Source: Haplosporangium gracile (lineage: Eukaryota; Mortierellomycota; Mortierellomycetes; Mortierellales; Mortierellaceae). Taken from it: a stretch of 10,393 bases of DNA. The stretch spans positions 1 to 10,393 of the forward strand of contig JAAAUF010001204.1 of NCBI GenBank assembly GCA_015499985.1, given 5' to 3'. Below are positions 1-7,295 of the stretch, one piece after another. Within the stretch, counting starts at the first letter, position 1, and each line of letters opens with the position of its first letter. The translations under genes and the position numbers were made by a program. Under the pieces are notes generated by a model. The model saw nothing but the letters and a program-made list of their open reading frames with translations, did no database searches and was not told where the DNA came from.

Positions 1-332
1 ACCGACATGGTTGCCTTATGTATCGAGCACTGTATCTATGAACTCCGCGTATTCTCTGTTCTCTTTCTTTTTCGTTTTCTCTTTCTCTTACCCGTACATC
101 GTCCGTGATAACAGCATTGACCTAAGCAAGTTCCCAGTGGGTGTGGGTGGCGGGTTGATGACGGAAAAGAGAACGTGCTTTATAAGAAAAAAAAAGTACG
201 GCAGCCACATGGGCCTAGAATACACATATTGATACAATCGTCGAGCTTTGTTGGTTCCTGGTTGCTGGAGTTGGTTATTGTTTAATTGTCGTTCATTGTT
301 GATTTTGTTCCGCAACGGTGGCGAACGAGGCA
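1..332. other. No gene recognised; 3' flank of aprataxin gene
   Basis: This stretch lies downstream of the aprataxin stop codon. Open frames here lack recognisable protein character and overlap the aprataxin end in another frame. The stretch contains a T-rich and an A-rich run (about 57-90 and 184-197), compatible with an untranslated or intergenic region. I see no RNA gene or repeat. Confidence 0.5.
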
Positions 333-1885
333 CTACTGCCTCTTCATAGCCTTGACCTTCTGTGTAAAGTGCTCGCTCAAATGATGGTTTAGCATAGGGA
401 TGGTCTTCATGCCTTGTGAGCACTGATTACACACCATCGCCACCTTCCTCATACTCCCGTACTTGTTCAACTCGTCCGTCGTCTTCTCAAACGACCCCTT
501 CTCACGAATGGTTCTGATGACCTCATTCGGAGGAATAAAGAATTCAGTGTTGAACGAGTTCCAGTGTATTGCCTTCTTCATAAATGGTGAGCAAAAGTCT
601 TGAGAGATAACGTGTAGATGTAATTGGCTGGGGGTTGCCATTATTCAATGAATAGATAATTGGTTAGTGCTTGCTTCTCTTGCTATTTCCAAAAAGCATG
701 TCCTGATACTTAACGAACTTCTCTGTGCCAGAAGGTAAAGTGCTGACGAACCTCATGCTTGGAATGACATGGAACCCCGTCTTGAAGTCCAAATAGGGAT
801 TCTCTGCCTTCAAGCTAATAAGTGAAAATAATTAAAAAAAAAAAACACACGGTCAGGCTGCGTTGTTCTAGGCTTCTTTCGAGGACATTAACCCTTTAAG
901 AGGTAAAAATAACGCGACTTACGTATTCAATAGAGTGGCTGTAACGCGAACCAGCTCCTCCACAGTCCTGATTCCTGCTTCGCCAACCAAGTCCGTCACC
1001 TTATCCACCGGCTTCTTGGGTAACACAAGCATATGCACCTTTGCCTACAAATAGAGGAAAAATGAAACATTGTAATCTCTCCGTTGGTGATTCCGTATCT
1101 GATCACTGATCATAGTTATTAGTTATTATGTTAAAAAGGTCAGTCGAGACCATGAGGAGGGAAGGACTCACCTTGGCATAGGCGTCCTTGATGACGATGT
1201 GATCATCGTCATGCCAGTACCTGATGTTGTCGGGTATAGTAAGAGGGTTTCTGCAGTATTCTACAAACACAGCCGACCATAACATCTTCTTTGGCGCAGG
1301 TTTGCTTGGAGCAGTCGCTTTTCCCGTAGTCAAGGTGGTTGTCGTATTGACAGTCGGTGCGTCAGTTGCGTAAGGACTGGACGTGGTTGCTGCTGCAGAC
1401 ACGGAAGCGCTAGGCTTGACTGAGGTTACATGTGTGCTACGCCATGATGGGGACGAGCTGGACGAGGAAGTTGACGCATCCACTTTGGTGGCGTCAGGAG
1501 TGGTGCTGGGGCTGGTGACACTGACGACTGACGTTGCTATAGGTTGAGAGTGGTCGACAAAGACTGGAACCTGAGCCGTGGGATCCTTCCGAGCCAGAAT
1601 GGTCTGAACTAGAAAATAGGTTTATTCGAACCCATCGATATTCAAATGTAAGCAAAAGGAAAGGGTGTTGGTCAGTTCAAGCTAAAAGAGACGTCCCTCA
1701 AGTCATGGTAAGGGATGCCTCTCAATTCACACGCTAATGGCTGGCGCAAGAAGAAATCTTGATCCAGGAAGTATAATGGAAAAGAAGTGCATGAATGTGT
1801 CTTGAAACGTACAGAGGTCGATCTTCCCGTCCTGGGTGCGAATCACGTCCTTGGAGTCGATGAACTTTGTGTCCTTGTTCGCCAT
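333..1885 (-). CDS. Aprataxin / Hnt3-like DNA 5'-adenylate hydrolase (HIT domain + C2H2 zinc finger), 5 exons
   Basis: The model joins exons 1885-1813, 1608-1172, 1044-923, 814-752 and 627-333 into 329 codons. All junctions keep frame, with GT donors and AG acceptors. Residues about 130-245 form a HIT domain: LVLPK follows H174, IPSM follows H226, and the signature HLHVISQDF supplies H235 and H237. By family alignment these match the four active-site histidines of human APTX, with H237 as the AMP-accepting nucleophile. A zinc finger follows, C298-x2-C301-x12-H314-x3-H318. The family removes 5'-AMP left on DNA by abortive ligation, in the nucleus. The N-terminal ~125 residues have no FHA domain, as in yeast Hnt3, but carry a Ser/Thr/Ala-rich low-complexity stretch (about 50-120). 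The ATG at 1885 is the first in frame after CT-poor upstream DNA. A related HIT nuclease is less likely because of the zinc finger. Confidence 0.93.
1687..1722. repeat. Imperfect hairpin in aprataxin intron 1
   Basis: Arms 1687-1698 and 1711-1722 are complementary over 12 positions. Read on either strand there is one A-C mismatch and one G-U wobble, around a 12-nt loop. It lies inside the 204-bp first intron (1812-1609). No known function; it could be chance. Confidence 0.4.
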
Positions 1886-2402
1886 GGCTCAAGCGAGAAA
1901 GTTGGAAGAGGTAAAAAGGAGGTGGTGGCGAATTGGCGAATGAAGTACGTGTTTCATTTTACATAGGTTTTGCGGGAATTTATTTGTTCATTACTAAGAA
2001 GGTTAGCAACCGCGCTGCTCTCAGCAAATTTAGCCCTGTACGCATTCCGCGTGAGGTTTGGTAACTATGGCGTCGAATCGGTCCCATCACTCCCAATTCT
2101 CGCTGTAGTCGCGTTCATAAATTGCCCTCTGAAAGCAAGGACCTTGTGATGGGGACTGAAGAGCGTATACGGTCGTATCGACTTCTGACAAAAACGACTG
2201 ACGTTCGTGATCAGCGGGTACAGTGAATTCACCACAAGCTGGATCGTAGCACCATGGGCCCCCCAGGTCCCGTTTCACCAGGCCCAGACCAAAAGCAGAC
2301 CTGCCCTGGAAGAGCACGTGCTGAGCTTAAAGTAGCTAACAAGGCAACGACTGTGATGTCCAATTTCATCTTGTCTTTTCTTTATGCACCTATCCGTCCA
2401 CT
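1886..2402. other. No supported gene (aprataxin upstream region)
   Basis: This holds the 5' flank of the aprataxin gene. A 76-codon minus frame (2087-2317) starts at GTG and shows no family pattern. It could only be a downstream exon of the weak 2403-2624 fragment, and the one frame-keeping join needs a poor AAG acceptor. I do not call it a gene. Confidence 0.4.
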
Positions 2403-2624
2403 TCAATAAATAAGAGATTCAGATGACAGGAAAAACAAAAGCTTACCTAAAATATGCTTTTCTTTGCGCACCGTTGCTAGAACTTTCGCTTTCAAGCCCA
2501 GCATGCGTAAAGCAAAGATCCCGTAATTGCCCGCCAAGCCTGAGGCACACACGCCTCCTATGACAGGATCTGTGATAGGATCATAAACTACCAGTAACAT
2601 AGTGTACTGAGCATATCGCATCAT
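2403..2624 (-). pseudogene. Weak short-chain dehydrogenase-like N-terminal fragment
   Basis: A minus frame opens with ATG and contains a glycine-rich turn (GGVCASGLAG), a helix-like segment ending in ALRMLG, and then VLATVRKEKH. That order (beta strand, Gly-rich loop, helix, then a strand ending in a basic ATVRK) resembles the NAD(P)-binding start of short-chain dehydrogenases. A splice donor (GTAAGC, just after the KHIL codons, near 2446-2441) would end the exon. No YxxxK catalytic motif or remaining Rossmann fold was found downstream, so this is either a decayed remnant or chance. Nothing shows that it is expressed. Confidence 0.2.
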
Positions 2625-3492
2625 TCTTTGAGCCTGTAGTCATCGTCGTCCCATAGGCGACTCGTTCAACATTTGTATTCACTCATAAGTGAAGTGATAT
2701 TAGCTTTATTAGACTTGTGAAACAGTCATGGACAACTGCCTCCTATTTATTTCTCCCGTTCTTGTGGCTACATCTTTTTTCTTCTGCCCTTGATCCCCTT
2801 TATTTTTTTCTTGATGCCTTGTCTTCCTGCCTTTGATCCCTGTTGTGTAAGCACACAAGATGTGTGAGATGTTTAGCAGTTGTTCAAGGCAGCCGGGGAA
2901 CTGTAACTTTTTGTTTTTGAAAATCATTCCATGTGAGGCTTTGTCTAAACATTTGTGAAATTTGTGGGACATGACAAACGCGAAAGGCTTGAACTGCACT
3001 ACCGACCGACAAACAACAACACCGCAACTACGCCATGACGAGAACAAGCAAGGCAGACCAGCAAACTCTCCGTTCATCGTCATCAGATTATACGAATAGC
3101 GTAGAGTTCAGGTTGGTCGTCACATCCTTCCTCTTGTCATTCCTTCATTCCTTTATACATCTCTGGAAGTAAAAAGGATGCTTTCTTCAAGGGTGGACAC
3201 CATACTCCCCAAACACTAAACAGAACAACAAAACAAGACAATAGACGAAACCCCAGGGCGAAAAATGGTTGTCATGAAAGAGTACAGTACAATTAGGAGT
3301 GAGGAAAGCATTTGTTCATTTTTTCCTTCGCTTCTTTCCTCTCTCAAACACAATCCTTCTTTTTTCATCAACTCTTGCCTGTTTGCTTTTTCTTGGTTTG
3401 TCTTACCATTTCTTTGGGTTTGGTAATGCCTCTCCCTCTCGCATCGCACTACAAAGCGCAATTTTGAGTCTACCACCTCACAAAAAAGATAG
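2625..3492. other. No supported gene between the weak fragment and the metallothionein promoter
   Basis: Open frames on the minus strand (for example 2709-3083 and 3216-3644) are rich in Lys/Arg or low-complexity residues and show no domain or splice logic. Pyrimidine-rich tracts appear from 3305 to 3420. The stretch is best read as intergenic DNA and distal promoter for the gene starting at 3749. Confidence 0.45.
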
Positions 3493-3508
3493 TGCATTTT
3501 GAAATGCA
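3493..3508. promoter_or_regulatory. 16-bp palindrome upstream of the metallothionein TATA box
   Basis: Perfect 7-bp arms (TGCATTT / AAATGCA) flank a 2-bp centre, about 85 bp before the TATA box. A symmetrical site here fits a dimeric transcription factor. It does not match the MRE (TGCRCNC) or the Ace1/Amt1 copper site, so the factor is unknown. Confidence 0.35.
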
Positions 3509-3593
3509 ACAAGTGTCTCATCGTAGTGCTGGATGCGGTAAGATTCGTGAGGGAAGAGATGAAAGTGAGGGAATAGGGGGTGTTGAGGCGACA

Positions 3594-3600
3594 TATAAAT
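3594..3600 (+). promoter_or_regulatory. TATA box of metallothionein gene
   Basis: TATAAAT lies about 150 bp before the metallothionein ATG. It is followed at once by a pyrimidine-rich tract (about 3604-3638) of the kind found at fungal transcription starts. Transcription probably begins near 3625-3650, which puts the CAA repeat in the 5' leader. Confidence 0.6.
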
Positions 3601-3663
3601 GGCCCTCCCCTCTTTTTTCTTCTCTCTTTTTCTTCAGAACCCACACCAACAACTTATCCAGCC

Positions 3664-3666
<3 letters not shown>

Positions 3667-3720
<54 letters not shown>
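3667..3720 (+). repeat. (CAA)18 microsatellite in metallothionein 5' leader
   Basis: Eighteen uninterrupted CAA units are followed by degenerate CAA/TAA units to about 3730, ending roughly 20 bases before the ATG at 3749. The repeat has no G and no self-complementarity, so the leader RNA should be unstructured. The tract reads as Asn, Thr or Gln in the three plus frames and as poly-Leu (CTG/TTG) on the minus strand. These are by-products, not proteins. Confidence 0.9.
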
Positions 3721-3721
<1 letters not shown>

Positions 3722-3748
3722 AACAATAACCCCATCCCTACCTTCATC

Positions 3749-4827
3749 ATGAACCCTTGTGGAAACAGCGTCTGTACCTGCGGTGAAAACTGCGGTAAGT
3801 GTCTCTCCCCATTCTCTCTACACTCTACTCTGCCTACATGGTTGTATTTCCGACAGGCATGCGTGACATTATCTTTTTTGTTCACACGCTCTTTCATGCG
3901 TCGCACCGAGCTGAGCATACCTTTTATGGGCAGCTCTTTTCGAACAAACTCAAACTTGTTGATTGCGGCTGTACATGCTTTCATGGAGCATGAGCAAAAG
4001 GTTCATTCTTCGAAATGGTTGGCGTGTGTGGATGTGTGACAGCGAGTTAATCCAAACTGCTTCAAGAATGACTTCCGTCCTTCTTGCCCATCTCTTTTCG
4101 CCGGCAAACCGACAGGACATACACTCGCATTTAATTTTGTGTTCACGTCATTTGGCGTCAATAATAATTTTGCCACATCCTCATTTGTTAGTGGTCGATC
4201 GCTTTACTTACCACTCCCTCTCTTCCTGCGTCCTCACCCTTTCCTCAAATTACGTCAGGATGTGGCCAACAATGCCAATGTGGAAAGGCTGAGATGACCT
4301 CTTCCTCCGCCCCCGGCGCTCCCACCGGAGGCAAGTGCACCTGCAAAAGTGGAGGCAAATGTACCTGTTCGAAGCCTTGTGTTTGTGGTCAGAAGCACGA
4401 TTGTGGATGTGCCAAGGGTGCTTGTCCCTGTGAGGCCTCGTCTGATGCCACCTGCAAGTGCGACAAAAACTGCAAGTGCGCATCGGGACACGGATGCGGA
4501 TGTGGCAAGGGAGCCTGCCCATGCGAGGGCAAGTCTGGTGCTGACTGCCACTGCGACAAAAATTGCAAGTGTGCTTCGTCTGGTCATGATAATGGCTGCG
4601 GCTGTGCCAAGGGTGCCTGTTCATGCGAGAGCAAGTCTGGCGAAAGCTGCCACTGTGATAAGAACTGCAAGTGCGCTTCTTCTGGCCAGGTAAAGGCGCA
4701 ACTTTGATGCAAGTGCAACGACCAGCAAGGCAGATACTCGCGTATGTTTGAATTTGAAAAGATCGTACATACTTCTGACACAAATTCTTTTTTCCTCTCG
4801 TTGACTTTTTTTAACCTCTAGCATTAA
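3749..4827 (+). CDS. Metallothionein, long cysteine-rich type with three tandem repeats
   Basis: Exon 1 is 3749-3794 (donor GTAAGT) and exon 2 starts at 4259 after a TACGTCAG acceptor. The joined protein begins MNPCGNSVCTCGENC and continues with CxC motifs throughout, giving about 37 cysteines in about 160 residues and no aromatic residues. Residues about 28-40 are a Ser/Pro/Gly-rich spacer. Three repeats of 32-34 residues follow, each with four CxC pairs and ending CDKNCKCAS. Metallothioneins bind Cu(I), Zn and Cd through thiolate clusters in the cytosol. Two ends are possible. Splicing 4690-4821 (donor CAG|GTAAAG, strong pyrimidine tract and CTCTAG acceptor) gives a final exon of one His codon plus TAA at 4822-4827. 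Reading through gives VKAQL and TGA at 4705-4707 (164 residues). Length exceeds that of classic short fungal metallothioneins and is closer to Cryptococcus-type long forms. Confidence 0.92.
3795..4258 (+). other. Long first intron of the metallothionein gene
   Basis: GTAAGT to ACGTCAG, 464 bp, over twice the length of any other intron in the window. Splicing joins a split Gly codon and keeps the CxC pattern in phase. I found no snoRNA boxes or cryptic exon in it. Confidence 0.8.
4387..4683 (+). repeat. Three tandem coding repeats in metallothionein
   Basis: Units 4387-4485, 4486-4581 and 4582-4683 encode 33, 32 and 34 residues. Each has the order GCGC, KGAC-x-C, a short Ser/Gly spacer, C-x-C, then DKNCKCAS. 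Units 2 and 3 share KSG before the third cysteine pair, so they look like the more recent duplicates; unit 1 has diverged at the spacer. Confidence 0.88.
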
Positions 4828-5880
4828 TGTAACATGCATTCGCTCGACACGGCGAGCAACAATTCATCCCCTCAAGCCTTTTGTTTTTTTACCCTTTTCT
4901 TTTCTTTTCTTTTGAGTGTTTTGGTCCTTCAGAGCGAACATGACCTAGCCTCATTTTTTACATTTTGTTTGTCAAATCCACACCCCATGGCTCCATGCCC
5001 GGCGGGTTTTCTCTCCATAGCCGTTGTTCCTATTACTTTTTATTAAAGGCTTGTAAAAAAAAAAAATACTTTGTGCGTTTTCATATAAAACGCAAGGATA
5101 GTTTGGACATGCGTCTTTAAGGCTCCAGATTGGTGGAAGCTGTGGATCAGCCGGATAGAGGTATCGAAGGAGGATAAAGGGATGGACGGGAAGGAGGGTG
5201 CACTCTGCAGCTCCCATTTGCTCATTATCTGAATGCTCGGGACGTGCGTATTAAAACCAAAGTGTGCGTCTGTGGGCCCACTGCGGAGGGATGTATCGGA
5301 AGCAAAATGGAGTTTGTTTCGACGTTTCGTTCATTTGTTGGGTTGCGCTAGGGTGTAGAGGGCAAGAGTTGTTTTAAGACACTGATGGCTGGCAACCTGC
5401 ACGAAGTGTGTCCTGCACTATGAATTCGCAAGAAGCCCTAGACTGACAGCAGGCTGACTGGAGATTTGAAAGATCCCGTTAAGACCACATTTATTTTTTG
5501 GCACCGCCTTCGCTGTTTTTTGTCCGATATGCCCCTAATGGTGACCGACCCTTTCTTTCTTCGATTTTGGATCTAAGTGATGGCACCAGCGTCATATGTG
5601 CACCATTATGGATTCAAGTCTTTGTGGCATCTTTGTTCCCTATTTCATTAATGAAGGTGGATCAAAGCGGTGGCGAGATGGATATGTGGGGCTTTTTGTT
5701 TCGTCTTTACACCTCTTCGAAAATAAAAGACAGTTTAATTGTAGATTGGCCAGTTTTGCTTGCCACCGATGTCTCTTTTCTCTCCTTTCATCATTCGCTC
5801 CTTCTTCGCTTCTCTGGCACACTTTCTTTAAGTCGCTTGACCTCGTTCTTTCTAATTGACACACCTACTTTGCGAGTACA
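4828..5880. other. No supported gene; metallothionein 3' flank and intergenic DNA
   Basis: The first part is T-rich 3' flank, with an A-run at 5056-5067. A 185-codon plus frame (5498-6055) starts at TTG, is rich in Leu/Ser/Phe from pyrimidine-rich DNA and has no recognisable domain. I see no RNA gene or mobile-element end. Confidence 0.5.
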
Positions 5881-6764
5881 ATGCCTGCCAGCAACCCTCA
5901 CCACATCGAACATACCCATTCAGTTCACCAATCCTCTTACCCTCCTACCCACCGCGCTATTCACGTCTGTATTTATATTGGATATGCCCGTGAGGTATGA
6001 GCACACGTGCTGGACTATCTCACACCGTCGCAACTGTAATACCTCGCATCAATAAACTGATCCTGGAACGCCTTTGTCAAAACCTACTGGGACTGGGAAA
6101 AGTTGCATTACTGCAAAACTTGCTCCGCCCGGGAACGAGCGGATATCGTCGAAAGAGTAGGACCTTTTTGCTGTTGTTCATCAGACCTCGGAGAACATAT
6201 GCGACCACTGCTGTAGCCACTTTCCTCTCCGACACTACACTTCAACACTGCCTATGGTAAATGGCCATTGCCGCCACAACCACCACCGTTAGCTATAACG
6301 ACACCATGGTGATGACAAGAGCCTGGTTGTGATTGAAATGCCGATGCGACTACTACCACGGAGAATCAGAGTCGTCACCCTAGTCCACAGCTCCCTAGAA
6401 TACCGAGAAATCGATGTCGTCCACAAGTTGACCAAGCGAGACGCCAACAGGTTGTTTTGCCTTAAGGATTTTGACATGGCTTTCCTGGACTTTCAGGTGC
6501 ATGAGGCTGTACAACACCTATTTCTATCTCGAGGAAGCGCACACGAAGATTCTTTGAGGAGCTGAGCTCAAAAAGTACGGCGAGGTGTCGCGACCTATCG
6601 AATCCAAAAGAAAGAGGCGCCACGATCTATTGAGGTCGTTGCAGAGCGAAGTTGATAAGCACCACCCAGATGACGTTCGAATCGTGCGTGAGTTTGTAGA
6701 GAGGAGAGTCGAAGGTCCTAGAAAGATTGTTCGGGGGCTTGAGAGGATCGACACTTGGTTCTAA
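5881..6764 (+). pseudogene. Unrecognised, apparently eroded gene
   Basis: A good-context ATG at 5881 opens a 39-codon frame that stops at 5998. Codon-like segments then occur in shifting frames: 6299-6565, with runs such as SLVVIEMPMRLLPRR and EIDVVHKLTKRDANR, and 6501-6764, with YNTYFYLEEAH before a single TGA at 6555-6557. The latter continues in the same frame as a charged, helix-like tail (LKKYGEV, SKRKRRHDLL, DDVRIVREFVERRV) ending ERIDTWF and TAA. Charge and amphipathic patterning look protein-like, unlike the surrounding CT-rich DNA, but I cannot connect the pieces with clean splice sites and do not recognise a family. It may be a pseudogene or an intron-rich gene that I cannot model. 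Confidence 0.3.
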
Positions 6765-6958
6765 GTTGGTCAAGGTCGACTTTTAATGACTTCTCTCCAC
6801 TATTGCTCTCACCCCTTCCTTCCTCCATCTTTCATCCCCTTCTTTGTTTTGCAGTCTTCTTTTTCTCTGTGTTGCGTAAGATAAAAAATTGGTCGATTTT
6901 TTCTTACTCATCTACCTGTTTGTTCCTTTATTGCTCTTTCTTGCTCACCTTTTCACAG

Positions 6959-7053
6959 TACACAGCTGTGGACAATGATGGCTATTGCAGTGGCATTTCG
7001 TGGTGCAACTCTGGCACTCCGCGGTGAAGCAATGCAAACAAAGCCAAGAAGAA
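6959..7053 (+). other. Exon-like segment bounded by strong splice signals
   Basis: A pyrimidine-rich run ending TTTTCACAG precedes it and AGAAG|TAAGTA-type donor sequence (GTAAGT at 7054) follows. One frame is open throughout and contains ATGs at 6975 and 6978. It could be a last coding exon of the 5881-6764 gene, a 5'-leader exon of the macrodomain gene, or chance. Confidence 0.3.
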
Positions 7054-7209
7054 GTAAGTACACATTTCCCATCAGGCTCATGTCCAACTTGTTCTTGATA
7101 TCAACAATCACTCACAGATCGTTGCAACTGTTCATAGGTCTGTCAATGACTCCTTCACGCGTTACACCTGCACGACAGTCACGGCCACTTCCTTCTCGTA
7201 CCCAAAAGA

Positions 7210-7295
7210 GCGCAATCGTCATTCCGCTCTCTCCCTCATCTCTCTTCTCCATTCAACCGCAACCATACCAACGACTAATTCACCAACAACCAGCC
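7210..7295 (+). promoter_or_regulatory. CT-rich core promoter and CA-rich leader of macrodomain gene
   Basis: A pyrimidine block at about 7225-7256 changes to a CA-rich stretch just before the ATG at 7296, the usual pattern around a fungal transcription start. No TATA box is evident. Confidence 0.4.

Noticed and set aside
1190..1225. Palindromic GATGACGATG...CATCGTCATG sequence
   Set aside because: It lies inside the aprataxin HIT domain where it encodes repeated Asp/His/Ile codons; coding constraint explains it.
1600..1640. tRNA T-arm-like GGTTCGAATA on the minus strand
   Set aside because: No acceptor stem, D-arm or anticodon arm can be placed around it; it lies at an aprataxin intron border.
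2709..3083. 124-codon minus-strand frame
   Set aside because: Lys-rich low-complexity tail, no domain, no promoter or splice support.
3492..3752. Poly-Thr plus-strand frame and poly-Leu minus-strand frame over the CAA repeat
   Set aside because: They are automatic readings of the microsatellite, with no conserved sequence on either side.
4250..4839. Several long minus-strand frames rich in Cys, His or Ala opposite the metallothionein
   Set aside because: They are antisense shadows of the repetitive coding sequence.
5498..6055. 185-codon plus-strand frame
   Set aside because: It starts at TTG, its composition follows CT-rich DNA, and no domain or membrane topology is convincing.
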